The notes: generated by a model from the letters alone, not told the origin. DNA of 19,306 nt from Synergistaceae bacterium UBA5560 (GCA_002425685.1 DIMS01000075.1:20270-39575); one strand, 5' to 3'; positions 1-7,711 are shown, counted from the stretch's first letter. Made by a program: numbers and translations.

Positions 1-31
1 GACAGAACGAGGATCTCTTCCTCGTTCCGTC
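1..31 (-). terminator. Edge hairpin downstream of tctA, candidate terminator
   Basis: Bases 5-13 (GAACGAGGA) and 19-27 (TCCTCGTTC) form a perfect 9-bp stem with a 5-nt loop. One A-C mismatch later, 1-3 pair with 29-31. It lies about 110 nt past the tctA stop on the minus strand. Any U-tract for minus-strand termination would lie left of base 1, so terminator function cannot be confirmed. Confidence 0.4.
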
Positions 32-50
32 GCCCCTTGCTTTGTCATGT

Positions 51-85
51 CCCGGGGCCTTTTTTGCGGCCGCCCGGGAGTTTTT
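51..85 (+). terminator. GC-rich hairpin followed by T5, plus-strand terminator
   Basis: CCCGGG at 51-56 pairs with CCCGGG at 73-78. An inner GCC/GGC pairing (57-59 with 68-70) extends it, and T5 follows at 81-85. The U-tract side means it would stop rightward transcription, probably from a gene left of the window that converges on the tct genes. Confidence 0.5.
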
Positions 86-141
86 CCCGTTTTCCGGATT
101 TTTTCCCCCAGTGTCCGGTCCCGTCCATTTTGCCGCCGGAA

Positions 142-1671
142 TTATTCCTCCGGTGCCGCAGGAGCGTGGGCGGGTTTAGGAGGCTCTTTCCTCTTGATCA
201 TGTCCGAGACGAAGGGCCACGCGATGGAGACGGCCGCAAGCGCGAGAAGAGTGATGCAGATGGGGGAGCGCACGAAGATCGACAGTGCCCCGTCGGAGAG
301 CATGAGGGACTGGCGGAAGGACTGTTCCATGGACTGTCCCACCACCACGGCCAGGATCAGCGGCGCCGTGGGGATCTTAAAGGATTTCATGAAGTACCCC
401 ACCAGACCGAAGAGGACGAGGATGTGAAACTCCATGACGCTGTAATTGATGGTGTAGACCCCGAGAAGGGCAAGGACGATCACCAGCGGGTAGAGAATAC
501 GGGGGGGCACCGAGAGAACCCGCACCAGGGCACCCGCAAGGGGGATGTTGATGATCGCGCAGACCACGTTCGCGAGGAAGAGGCTGGCGATGACGCCCCA
601 GGCCACGTCCGGATGGTGTTGGAAGAGCAGGGGGCCGGGCTGGAGGCCGAGGATCAGCAGGGCTCCCAGCATGACTGCGGTCGTGCCCGATCCCGGCACA
701 CCCAGGGTCATCATGGGGATCATGGCGCCGATGGAGCAGGCATTGTTCGCCGCTTCGGGGGCGGCGAGCCCTTCGACGGCGCCCTTGCCGAATTCTTCGG
801 GGTGCTTGGAGAGCTGTTTCTCGTTGTTGTAGGCCATCATGGCGGCGATGGTTCCGCCCGCCCCGGGGAGGATGCCGATGAGGAAGCCCACGGGCGTTTG
901 GCGGAGAATGGGGATCCAGCTCCGTTTCCACTGCTCCATGGAGATCCAGATGCGGCCGAACTTTCTCTGGATCGCCTGGGCGCCCTTGGCCTTGATGGTC
1001 TCGAAGTTCTTGAACACCTCGCCGATGCCGTAGACGCCGATGATGACCACCACGAAATCAATGCCCGACTGGAGCTCCGGAAGGCCGAAGGTGAAGCGCT
1101 GCACCCCCGATTGGAGATCGATGCCCACGGTGGTGATCATGAGTCCGATCAGGAGGGAAATCATTCCCTTGAGGAGGGCTTCTTTGGAGATGGCTGCGGT
1201 GGCCGCCAGGGCGAAGACCATGAGCGTGAAGTACTCCGGGGGGCCGAATCGCAGGGCGAAGCGGGCCATGGGGACCGCTAGGGCCACGAAAGCCACGGCG
1301 GAAAGCAATCCGCCGATGAAGGAGGCGATGGCGGAGATGGCAAGGGCGGCCTCGGCCTGCCCCTTCTGTGCCATGGGATAGCCGTCGAAGCAGGAGGCCA
1401 CGGCGGCGCCGTCGCCGGGGATATTGAGCAGAATGGAGCTTCGGGAGCCGCCGAACATGGCTCCGTAGTAGATGGCGCACATGGTGATGAGCGCTGTCTC
1501 GGGCCTCATGGCGTAGGTGAGGGGGAGAAAGAGCGCCACTCCCGTGGAGGGCCCCAGGCCTGGAAGCATGCCGAGAACCGTGCCGAGAACGCTGCCGAAG
1601 GCCATGTAGGCCAGGTTTATCGGCGTTGCGGCGACGGAGAATCCGTAAAGAAGGCTCTGCAGAATGTCCAT
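142..1671 (-). CDS. tctA: Tripartite tricarboxylate transporter, large permease subunit TctA
   Basis: Large membrane subunit of a TTT-family secondary carrier, which moves a di- or tricarboxylate across the inner membrane using an ion gradient and a periplasmic binding protein. The 509-residue product matches the usual family length of about 500 and is almost wholly hydrophobic, with roughly a dozen membrane segments. It has the two Gly/Pro-rich repeats typical of TctA: GMLPGLGPSTG near residues 34-44, and GILPGAGGTIAAMMAYNNE in the second half. The C-terminus is a short charged, proline-rich cytoplasmic tail. The ATG is preceded by GGAGGCGAGGA. It follows tctB by 18 nt, so it is the last gene of tctC-tctB-tctA. 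The substrate cannot be read from sequence; citrate or citramalate is suggested by the adjacent lyase genes. Confidence 0.95.
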   Translation of the reverse strand: MDILQSLLYGFSVAATPINLAYMAFGSVLGTVLGMLPGLGPSTGVALFLPLTYAMRPETALITMCAIYYGAMFGGSRSSILLNIPGDGAAVASCFDGYPMAQKGQAEAALAISAIASFIGGLLSAVAFVALAVPMARFALRFGPPEYFTLMVFALAATAAISKEALLKGMISLLIGLMITTVGIDLQSGVQRFTFGLPELQSGIDFVVVIIGVYGIGEVFKNFETIKAKGAQAIQRKFGRIWISMEQWKRSWIPILRQTPVGFLIGILPGAGGTIAAMMAYNNEKQLSKHPEEFGKGAVEGLAAPEAANNACSIGAMIPMMTLGVPGSGTTAVMLGALLILGLQPGPLLFQHHPDVAWGVIASLFLANVVCAIINIPLAGALVRVLSVPPRILYPLVIVLALLGVYTINYSVMEFHILVLFGLVGYFMKSFKIPTAPLILAVVVGQSMEQSFRQSLMLSDGALSIFVRSPICITLLALAAVSIAWPFVSDMIKRKEPPKPAHAPAAPEE

Positions 1672-1689
1672 GATGTCCTCGCCTCCGCC

Positions 1690-2139
1690 CTAGGGGAGAT
1701 TGATCTGGAAGGCTTTCACGAACACCACCCACAGCCCGAGAGTGAAGAGGACCGTGATGATGCCATTGAGCTTCCATGCCGATTTGCCGTTCACGAGAAA
1801 GAGCAGTCCTCCGAGAAAGAGCAGCGTCGAGGGGATGAAGCCGATGTGTTCGAAGAGGAAACCATAGGCGAAGGAGAGGAGAATTGTGCCTCCCGTGAGG
1901 ATCCAGTAGCCGGGATCCTTGGCCTTGCCCGCTTTGTCCCTGTGTCCCGCCGCGGCGCGCTTTCGGTCCACCAGGAGAACCGCGAGGCCGAGGAGCATCG
2001 TCAGGACGCCCAGGGTGGCGGGAAAGTAGATGGGAGCCCAGGGATTGCCTATCGCGGCCTTGGGCAACTGAAACGCCTGGATCGTATAAACCGCTCCGAA
2101 ACAGAGGGAGACGAGTCCCACTATCGTGTCGCGTCGCAT
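1690..2139 (-). CDS. tctB: Tripartite tricarboxylate transporter, small subunit TctB
   Basis: Small membrane subunit of the TTT transporter, a partner of TctA with poorly defined function. The 149-residue product has about four hydrophobic segments: near the N-terminus, around residues 35-50, and two in the C-terminal half. A basic cytoplasmic stretch rich in Lys/Arg follows the second segment. Length and layout match TctB/DUF1468. The ATG has GAGGTGA about 5 nt upstream, which supports this start. It lies between tctC and tctA. Sequence conservation in this family is weak, so the call rests largely on context and topology. Confidence 0.88.
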   Translation of the reverse strand: MRRDTIVGLVSLCFGAVYTIQAFQLPKAAIGNPWAPIYFPATLGVLTMLLGLAVLLVDRKRAAAGHRDKAGKAKDPGYWILTGGTILLSFAYGFLFEHIGFIPSTLLFLGGLLFLVNGKSAWKLNGIITVLFTLGLWVVFVKAFQINLP

Positions 2140-2196
2140 GGCATCACCTCATGGATTGTCTGAATGTCCCTTTCGGCAAGCCGGGGGACCGAAGGC

Positions 2197-2226
2197 CCTG
2201 CGGCCCGTGGGCAGACGGGCCGCAGG
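2197..2226 (-). other. Intercistronic hairpin between tctC and tctB
   Basis: Bases 2197-2208 (CCTGCGGCCCGT) and 2215-2226 form a perfect 12-bp GC-rich stem with a 6-nt loop. It starts 24 nt after the tctC stop on the minus strand. No U-tract follows in either direction. It looks more like an mRNA-stabilising or partial-attenuation element, which would keep tctC in excess over tctBA, than a full terminator. Confidence 0.55.
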
Positions 2227-2249
2227 CGACCGGAGAGCGTGTTGTCCGA

Positions 2250-3236
2250 CTATTGGGCCTGCTTGTAGAGGCCGATCTCGGTGAGGAGCGTCTTGTACTC
2301 CTCGTTGGTCTTTTCGAGGAAGGTCGCGAAATCGGAGGAACCCATGAAGGCCTTCGTCCAGCCGTTGCGCTTGCAGATCTCGTCCCACGAGGCCGTCTGA
2401 ACCATCTTGCCCAGGGCGTCCTCCATGAAGGCCTTCTCCGCCTGGGGCATGTCGGGAGCGCCGAAGATGCCGCGCCAATTGATGAACACCGTGTCGATGC
2501 CCTGTTCCTTCAGGGTGGGCACTGCCGCAAGGGGGCCCTCGGCGATGCGCTCGGGGGAGGTCACGGCGAGGACTCGGATGTCACCGGCCTCAAGGGGACC
2601 CACGACTTCCGCCATGCCCGTGGAGAGGACGCCCACGTGGCCACCGAGAAGAGCCGCGAGGCTTTCGCCGCCCTGGAAGGGGATGTAGGCGATCTCCTTC
2701 AGGCCCGAGACGCCCGCGGCATGAGCGGCCTGAAGAATCTGGAGATGGTCCATGCTTCCCGGAGAGGAGGCGCCGCCGATCTTGACGCTCTTGGGATCCT
2801 TCTTCAGCGCCTCGATCACGTCGGTCATGGACTGATAGGGTGAGTCCTTGGGAACGGCGAATGCGCCGTAGTCATTGATGAGCATGGCGATGGGGGTGAC
2901 GTTCTTGTAGCTCAGTTCAGTCTGGCCGGTGAGGTTGATGAGAAGAAGGGGGGGAGAGTAGACGATGAGGGAATAGGGATCGCCGGCCTTCTTCTGCACG
3001 TATGCGAGGGCTACGCCGCCACCGCCGCCGGGTTTGTTGATGACGGGCATGGGGGATTTCACGAGTCCCTCTTCCGTGAGAACTTTGGTGGCCATGCGCA
3101 TGGTCGTGTCCCAGCCGCCGCCGGGACCTGCAGGAGCGATGCACTCGAAGGGTTTGGAAGGATAGTCGCTTGCGAAAGCGGCTCCGGCGACAAACAGTAC
3201 CGCCAGTGCCAGGAGGAGCAGAATCGAACGTCTCAT
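2250..3236 (-). CDS. tctC: TTT-family periplasmic solute-binding protein TctC
   Basis: Extracytoplasmic receptor that captures a carboxylate and hands it to TctAB. I place the start at the ATG whose first base is 3236, giving 328 residues. GGAGGTGA lies 7 nt upstream, and the protein then opens directly with a signal peptide (MRRS, a hydrophobic core, then AAFA before SDYPSKPF, with cleavage expected after residue 22). An upstream in-frame start would add nine residues before the signal. The mature N-terminus, with YPSKPFECIAPAGPGGGWD, is the classic Bug/TctC opening, in which the GPGGGWD loop lines the carboxylate site. No lipobox Cys is seen, so it should be soluble. It is the first gene of tctCBA and lies downstream of the gntR gene on the same strand. 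Confidence 0.95.
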   Translation of the reverse strand: MRRSILLLLALAVLFVAGAAFASDYPSKPFECIAPAGPGGGWDTTMRMATKVLTEEGLVKSPMPVINKPGGGGGVALAYVQKKAGDPYSLIVYSPPLLLINLTGQTELSYKNVTPIAMLINDYGAFAVPKDSPYQSMTDVIEALKKDPKSVKIGGASSPGSMDHLQILQAAHAAGVSGLKEIAYIPFQGGESLAALLGGHVGVLSTGMAEVVGPLEAGDIRVLAVTSPERIAEGPLAAVPTLKEQGIDTVFINWRGIFGAPDMPQAEKAFMEDALGKMVQTASWDEICKRNGWTKAFMGSSDFATFLEKTNEEYKTLLTEIGLYKQAQ

Positions 3237-3503
3237 GTTGGTGTCACCTCCGAACAGGGTCATTCGCCTCGGCGCAAAGCGCCTTCCGCGATGCCGAAAA
3301 AACAGAATCCCCTCCGCGATGGTGTAACGCGAGACTTCTTCCGTGCACCAACCCCTTTCACCTCTGATCTGAGAGAACGCACGACAATGTTTCCTGCGTG
3401 TCGTGGAGCGTGAAGCGCCGTCTTCGGGGTTTCTCCGTCTCCGGAAGCCGCATCCGTGCCGACGAATACGGCTTCGTGCGGGAGCGGGGATGTGCCACCG
3501 GCG
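3237..3503 (-). promoter_or_regulatory. Gap between gntR and tctC with repeat elements
   Basis: This 267-bp gap has no credible gene. It holds two 12-bp near-identical direct repeats, CCTTCCGCGATG at 3282-3293 and CCCTCCGCGATG at 3310-3321 (11 of 12 match, 28 bp apart). It also has a 7-bp inverted repeat, CACGACA at 3380-3386 and TGTCGTG at 3399-3405. GAAGCCG/CGGCTTC can pair around 3450-3475, but no U-tract follows, so there is no clear gntR terminator. I see only weak promoter matches for tctC (minus strand). The repeats may be operator sites. The tctC Shine-Dalgarno is in the last 15 bases. Confidence 0.4.
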
Positions 3504-4253
3504 CTAGCGCGGCGAGACAGGGGAGTATTTTTCGGGGGACATTTCCCGTTCGTCTTCGCCTTTGTCCTCACGGTTACCGGATGCCTCGCTTTCCAGGGAG
3601 ACGAGGTAGGCGTCGAGGGCGGTCTGGAGATGGGCTTTTACGAGGTGCTCTACTGCAGCGAGATTTTTCTCCGCGACGGCGTCGAGAATGGCCCGGTGCT
3701 GCACGAGAACGTCGGCCTGACGCGGCTTTTTGCCCAGAGTGATCCTGCGGAAGCGGTGGAGGTACTCCCGGTAGGTTCCGATGAGCTGAATGAGCCGGGG
3801 CATTTTCGAGCTGGCGATGAGGGCGTCGGTGAACTCCTGGTGGTCCTTGAAGACCGCTTCGTTGTCGCCGCAGGTCATGTGACGTTCCGCGCTGTCCAGA
3901 CAGGCCCGGAGAAAGGCGAGCTCCTCCGGAGTGATGCGCGCGGCGGCGGCGAGTGTGGACATGACTTCCAGAGCCTGTCGGATGGAGTAGATCTCGATGA
4001 TGTCCTCCCGGGAGAAGCCTTTCACGACGACGCCCTTGCGGGGAAGGTACTCGACGATGCCCTCCATTTCGAGCTTGCGCAGGGCTTCCCGCACGGGGGT
4101 GCGGCTCACGCTCATCCGGTCTCCCAGCTCGCTCTCGACGAGGCGGTCTCCGGGTTTGAGTTCTCCGTTGAAGACGGCTTCGCGGAGGCGGTCGTAGATC
4201 ATGTCGCGGATGGGCTTGACGGATCCCGGATCGAAGGTGTCCAACATGGTCAT
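3504..4253 (-). CDS. GntR-family transcriptional regulator, FCD subfamily
   Basis: DNA-binding repressor or activator of the FadR/FCD branch of GntR, likely sensing a carboxylate. I choose the ATG with first base 4253 because GGGAGGGA sits 8 nt upstream; this gives 249 residues. A longer in-frame reading exists but its N-terminus is unlike the family. Residues 12-79 form the winged helix-turn-helix, with the recognition helix region SVSRTPVREALRKLEMEGIV at 48-67. The all-helical FCD ligand domain follows, and its histidine-containing helices (DHQEF, QHRAIL, KAHLQ) match the metal/ligand-binding positions of the family. It sits between tctCBA (same strand) and citDEF (opposite strand), so it most likely controls one or both. 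The exact ligand is unknown. Confidence 0.92.
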   Translation of the reverse strand: MTMLDTFDPGSVKPIRDMIYDRLREAVFNGELKPGDRLVESELGDRMSVSRTPVREALRKLEMEGIVEYLPRKGVVVKGFSREDIIEIYSIRQALEVMSTLAAAARITPEELAFLRACLDSAERHMTCGDNEAVFKDHQEFTDALIASSKMPRLIQLIGTYREYLHRFRRITLGKKPRQADVLVQHRAILDAVAEKNLAAVEHLVKAHLQTALDAYLVSLESEASGNREDKGEDEREMSPEKYSPVSPR

Positions 4254-4493
4254 GAAACAATCCCTCCCGCACGATGGATAGGAGTGAAAAGTTTTTGTTT
4301 TTTTGCCTGAGGAAGCGTTTTTCTGGAAAGCGATGAGCGACTGCTGGAACCTCTTTGATGTGCCACAGCGGCAGGATTGGGAAGGCCGCTCTCTTGCCAT
4401 GCAAAACCCGTTTTCCTGCAGAAACAGTTCCCTCGTTCATGGGGCGGAAGGGTTTCTCCCGTATGGACGAAAAAAGATCTTCTCCGGAGCTTG

Positions 4494-4522
4494 TTGCGAA
4501 AAACCGTCAGAAGAACTATGAT
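4494..4522 (+). promoter_or_regulatory. Sigma70-type promoter for citDEF
   Basis: TTGCGA at 4494-4499, a 17-bp spacer, then TATGAT at 4517-4522. Each box is one or two bases from consensus and the spacing is ideal. Transcription would start near 4529, giving a citD leader of about 115 nt. Confidence 0.6.
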
Positions 4523-4556
4523 GCATCCAGGATACGGGATACCGTTCACAAAATCT

Positions 4557-4584
4557 ATTTTAGAGGCTTTCGTTTTTTTGTCAA
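4557..4584 (-). promoter_or_regulatory. Sigma70-type promoter for gntR
   Basis: Read on the minus strand: TTGACA (4584-4579, perfect -35), a 16-bp spacer, TAAAAT (4562-4557, one mismatch). Transcription would start near 4550 and run left toward gntR with a leader of about 300 nt. It points at the plus-strand promoter at 4494-4522. Confidence 0.6.
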
Positions 4585-4617
4585 ATGGGAACAGAGGCGT
4601 TGAAAATGTTCTGACAA
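4578..4617. promoter_or_regulatory. Inverted repeat, candidate FCD-regulator operator
   Basis: The outer arms TTGTCA (4578-4583) and TGACAA (4612-4617), plus the inner arms GAACA (4589-4593) and TGTTC (4607-4611), form a two-part inverted repeat. The left arm overlaps the -35 box of the gntR promoter. TTGTC/GACAA half-sites resemble known FCD-type operators, but the spacing here is wide, so the role is a guess. Confidence 0.35.
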
Positions 4618-4644
4618 GATTTTCGGAACGGATGGTGAGAGAAC

Positions 4645-4908
4645 ATGCGCTACGAGGCGGCTCAGGCGGGAACGCTGGAATCCTCGGATTGTCTCGTGAC
4701 TCTGGCGCCGAGCGGAGAATTCTCCTTCGAGTACCGGAGCGGCAACGGAGGACTCTTCGCGGAGCGGACCGAGGCGATGGTGCGGGAGATCCTGGAGCGC
4801 TACGGCACTCCCTGTCTCCGCGTGCAGATTTCGGATCAGGGTGCCCTGGAGGCGACGTTGCGGGCGCGGCTCGAAATCGCACTCGAGCGGGCCCTGCGGA
4901 AGGAGTGA
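4645..4908 (+). CDS. citD: Citrate lyase acyl carrier protein (gamma subunit)
   Basis: The 87-residue acyl carrier subunit carries the phosphoribosyl-dephospho-CoA arm on which the substrate is held as a thioester during cleavage. The N-terminal motif AGTLESSD (residues 8-15) matches the attachment site, with Ser13 aligning to the modified serine of known CitD. GALEATLRARLEIAL near the C-terminus is also typical, and the length fits (family about 90-100). GGTGAGAG precedes the ATG. It is the first gene of citDEF; its TGA sits 5 nt before the GTG of citE, and the citE Shine-Dalgarno overlaps its end. The homologous subunit of citramalate lyase would look the same. Confidence 0.93.
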   Translation: MRYEAAQAGTLESSDCLVTLAPSGEFSFEYRSGNGGLFAERTEAMVREILERYGTPCLRVQISDQGALEATLRARLEIALERALRKE

Positions 4909-4913
4909 CGTTC

Positions 4914-5801
4914 GTGAAACCGCGCAGATCCATGCTCTACATGCCGGGCAATTCGCCGGGAATGCTCCAGCACGCGCCGGTCTTTGGCGCCGACAGCGTC
5001 CTGCTCGATCTGGAGGACGCTGTGGCGGTGGCCGAGAAGGACGCGGCGAGGCGGCTGGTGGCGCACTTCCTCAGGGTTCTCGATTTCGGCCGCGTGGAGG
5101 TGACGGTGCGGATCAACGGTGCCGACACACCCTATTTCGAGACGGACCTGGAGGAGATCATTCCCGCGAGGCCCTCGGCGGTGCGACTGCCCAAGTGTCA
5201 GAGTCCCGGAGATGTCCTTCGGGCGGACGCACTCATGACGACCATCGAGGAGCGCCACGGCATGGAGGCCGGTACCGTGGGTATCCATGCCATGCTGGAG
5301 ACGGCGAGGGGGCTGGAGCACGCCTTCGAGATCGCCACGGCCTCGCCGAGGGTGAAGGCCCTCACGCTCGGCGGACAGGATCTCACCGCCGATCTGGGGG
5401 TGCAGAAGACTCGGGAGGGGTGGGAACTCTTTTACGCCCGGGGGCGGGTGGTCATGGCCGCGAGAGCCGCGGGTATCGCCGCCTTCGATACGGTGTGGAC
5501 CGACGTGGACGACCCCGAGGGGCTCGCGGCGGAGGCGAAGCAGATTGTCGAGATGGGGTTCACCGGGAAGGCCGCGATTCATCCCAGCCAGATTCCGGTC
5601 ATTCACGAGGCGTTCCGCCCCGACCCCAGGGAATTCCGGAGGGCCTGGCGCATCGTTACCGCCGCGGAAGAGGCGGAGCGGCAGGGAAAGGGCGTTCTGC
5701 TCGTGGACGGCAGAATGGTGGACGGCCCCATCGTGGTCAGGGCTCAGCGGCTTCTGGACCTGGGGGTTCTCTATGGCATGGAGGGAGACGAGACGGCATG
5801 A
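4914..5801 (+). CDS. citE: Citrate lyase beta subunit (citryl-ACP lyase)
   Basis: Catalyses cleavage of citryl-ACP to oxaloacetate and acetyl-ACP (or the citramalyl equivalent). I choose the GTG at 4914, which gives 295 residues, since AGGAG lies 8 nt upstream and the product then opens as MKPRRSMLYMPGNSPG, as in CitE. The same frame stays open upstream, but that part overlaps citD and is not coding. Motifs of the HpcH/CitE TIM-barrel family are present: DLEDAV at 32-37 with metal-binding acidic residues, RING, PKCQSP, METARG, GGQDLTADLG and IHPSQ. Its stop overlaps the citF start (ATGA), indicating translational coupling. Confidence 0.95.
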   Translation: MKPRRSMLYMPGNSPGMLQHAPVFGADSVLLDLEDAVAVAEKDAARRLVAHFLRVLDFGRVEVTVRINGADTPYFETDLEEIIPARPSAVRLPKCQSPGDVLRADALMTTIEERHGMEAGTVGIHAMLETARGLEHAFEIATASPRVKALTLGGQDLTADLGVQKTREGWELFYARGRVVMAARAAGIAAFDTVWTDVDDPEGLAAEAKQIVEMGFTGKAAIHPSQIPVIHEAFRPDPREFRRAWRIVTAAEEAERQGKGVLLVDGRMVDGPIVVRAQRLLDLGVLYGMEGDETA

Positions 5802-7375
5802 GACGGGCGAAGATGGTTCGAAACGCCATCGGGCGCTTCGTGCCCGCGGATGTACCGGGAATCGGCTCCTTCGAGCCCTACGCCGGTGCCATGGCGAAAA
5901 TCGCGGAGAGGCGGGAGCGACCGAGAATCTGCGCGCCCCTGAAGGCCACGCCGCCGTCCCGGAACAAGGTCGCGCCGGATCTTAAGGAGGCGGTCCGCCG
6001 CTCCGGCCTGGAAAACGGCATGACCATCTCCTTTCACCATCATTTCCGCAACGGCGATGTACTCATGTCGCTGGTACTCGCCACACTGGACGAGATGGGC
6101 TTCCGCGATCTCACCCTCGCGCCGAGTTCCCTCCCCGACACGGCGGACTTCGTGGCGGACTACATCCGGCGGGGAGTGGTGGCCCGCCTGCACACCTCGG
6201 GTCTTCGCGGAGAGGTCGGTAGGGCTGTCTCGGCAGGGGAGCTGGAAATTCCCGTGGTCATACGCACGCACGGCGGGCGGGCCCGGGCCGTCGAGGAGGG
6301 AAGCATCGCCATCGACGTGGCCTTCATGGGGGCTCCCGCCTGCGACGTCCTGGGAAACTTCACCGGGTGCATCGGCAAATCCGCCTGCGGCGCCCTGGGG
6401 TACGCTCAGGTGGACGTGCGCCACGCCAGGCACGTCATCGCCCTGACGGACGACCTGATGGACTATCCCGTCCGCCCGCGCATCTCCGTGCCGCAGTATC
6501 TGGTCGACCAAGTGGTGGTGGTGGACAGCCTGGGCGATCCGACGAAGATCGCCACGGGGGCGGTCCGGATCACCCGGAATCCCGTGGATCTCTGCGTGGC
6601 GAAGAACGCCTTCGACCTCGTGGCCGCCTCTGGATTGCTCGCGCCGGGGTGCTCTTTCCAGGTCGGTGCGGGCGGAGCGAGCCTCGCCGTGGCGGCCTTC
6701 GTGCGGGAGCATCTCCGGGAGAAGGGCATCCGGGGCAGTTTCGGTTTGGGGGGCATCTCGGGATTCATGTCCGGCATGCTCGAAGAGGGGCTCTTCAACG
6801 CCATGTTCGACGTGCAGAGCTTCGATTCGGCGGTGACGGGATCGATGGTGCGCAACCCTGACCACATCGAGATCGATGCCTCCTGGTACGCGAATCCCCT
6901 GAACAAGGGATGTCTGGTGCACAACCTGGATGTGGTGATCCTCGCTGCCCTGGAGGTGGATCCGGAATTTCACGTGAACGTCATGACCGGCAACGATGGG
7001 GTGCTCCGGGGTGCCTCGGGAGGACACGCCGACACGGCGGCGGGAGCTAAGCTCGCCATCGTCGTGGCGCCCTCGTTCCGCGGTGGTGTCCCTACCATCA
7101 AGGACTCGGTCAAGACCGTGATCACTCCCGGGGAGACCGTGGACGCCATCGTCACCGAACGGGGGATCTGCATCAACCCCGCCCGGACGGATTTGCTGGA
7201 GGCCGCGCTGAAGGCGAACCTTCCCGTGAAGGACATCACCGACCTGAAGAAGGAGGTGGAGCGCCTCACGGGGGTTCCCCGCCCGGTGGAGTACGACGAG
7301 GATCACATCGTGGCCGTGGTGGAGTACCGGGACGGAACGCTCCTGGACACGGTCTGCCGAACACTCCGGAGGTGA
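5798..7375 (+). CDS. citF: Citrate lyase alpha subunit (citrate:acetyl-ACP transferase)
   Basis: Exchanges the acetyl group on the carrier protein for citrate, forming citryl-ACP for CitE. The 525-residue product is close to the usual 505-520. The ATG overlaps the citE stop by 4 nt; a longer in-frame reading upstream is only the shadow of citE. Recognisable CitF features are a DLKEAVRRSG region, FHHHFRNGD at 79-87, the cofactor-transferase-like core with GSMVRNPDHIEIDASWYANP, and GGHADTAAGAKLAIVVAP toward the C-terminus. It is the last gene of the lyase set. No citC ligase, citX or citG follows, so activation of the complex must rely on genes elsewhere. Confidence 0.95.
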   Translation: MRRAKMVRNAIGRFVPADVPGIGSFEPYAGAMAKIAERRERPRICAPLKATPPSRNKVAPDLKEAVRRSGLENGMTISFHHHFRNGDVLMSLVLATLDEMGFRDLTLAPSSLPDTADFVADYIRRGVVARLHTSGLRGEVGRAVSAGELEIPVVIRTHGGRARAVEEGSIAIDVAFMGAPACDVLGNFTGCIGKSACGALGYAQVDVRHARHVIALTDDLMDYPVRPRISVPQYLVDQVVVVDSLGDPTKIATGAVRITRNPVDLCVAKNAFDLVAASGLLAPGCSFQVGAGGASLAVAAFVREHLREKGIRGSFGLGGISGFMSGMLEEGLFNAMFDVQSFDSAVTGSMVRNPDHIEIDASWYANPLNKGCLVHNLDVVILAALEVDPEFHVNVMTGNDGVLRGASGGHADTAAGAKLAIVVAPSFRGGVPTIKDSVKTVITPGETVDAIVTERGICINPARTDLLEAALKANLPVKDITDLKKEVERLTGVPRPVEYDEDHIVAVVEYRDGTLLDTVCRTLRR

Positions 7376-7543
7376 ATTCCCCCCCTCGGAGTCGAAGGGG
7401 ACGGTCGTGCGGGGGGGTACCGCGAGCGGCGTGGTCTCGGCGGCGGAAAGAGCGAGCGGGCAGTCCACCGGCGGACGTTTTCGTGGTTTTTCGAGGAAGA
7501 TTTTCCGGTGGGTGCGCACGATGTCCGGGAAAGAGCGCGACCG

Positions 7544-7588
7544 CAAACCAAGAGGGACGGAACGATTCCGTCCCTCTTGGTTTGTTTT
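7544..7588 (+). terminator. Rho-independent terminator of citDEF
   Basis: A perfect 19-bp stem: bases 7544-7562 (CAAACCAAGAGGGACGGAA) pair with 7566-7584 around a CGA loop, followed by TTTT at 7585-7588. It lies about 170 nt past the citF stop. The stem is symmetric, but only the plus side has the T-tract. Confidence 0.85.
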
Positions 7589-7702
7589 GAGAAGGATGCG
7601 AGCGCGTCGGAGAGGAACCTGCCGGGCCTCCTCTCTCGCGTCCGCAGAGCGGCAAACTCCAGGGAACGGAAGGACGGAAGGTCCCGGGGTGTCCGTCTCT
7701 TA

Positions 7703-7711
7703 TGGTAGAAT
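7703..7711 (+). promoter_or_regulatory. Extended -10 promoter for the O-antigen-ligase gene
   Basis: TGG-TAGAAT: TAGAAT at 7706-7711 preceded by the TGn extension at 7703-7705. No good -35 box is seen at 17 bp spacing. The start point would be near 7718, about 30 nt before the GTG start, which fits a gene with a short leader. Confidence 0.45.

Larger units (their letters stand above)
4254..4644. promoter_or_regulatory. Intergenic control region between gntR and citD
   Basis: This 391-bp gap separates the oppositely oriented gntR and citD genes, and its base composition is visibly more AT-rich than its surroundings. It holds one good promoter for each strand and an inverted repeat, listed separately. 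The gntR-side 300 nt would be a long 5' leader of gntR. Apart from T-rich tracts at 4290-4302 I see no structure or gene in that leader. Confidence 0.6.

Noticed and set aside
37..1281. A 414-codon plus-strand frame opposite tctA
   Set aside because: Antisense to a clear TctA; composition rich in Gly, Asp, His and Arg with no domain, typical of a shadow frame.
4254..4400. N-terminal extension of the GntR regulator to 4400
   Set aside because: The extra 49 residues are unlike the family and the ATG at 4253 has a strong ribosome site.
4377..4913. N-terminal extension of citE
   Set aside because: The frame is open but overlaps citD and is unlike CitE; the GTG at 4914 has a good Shine-Dalgarno and a family-like start.
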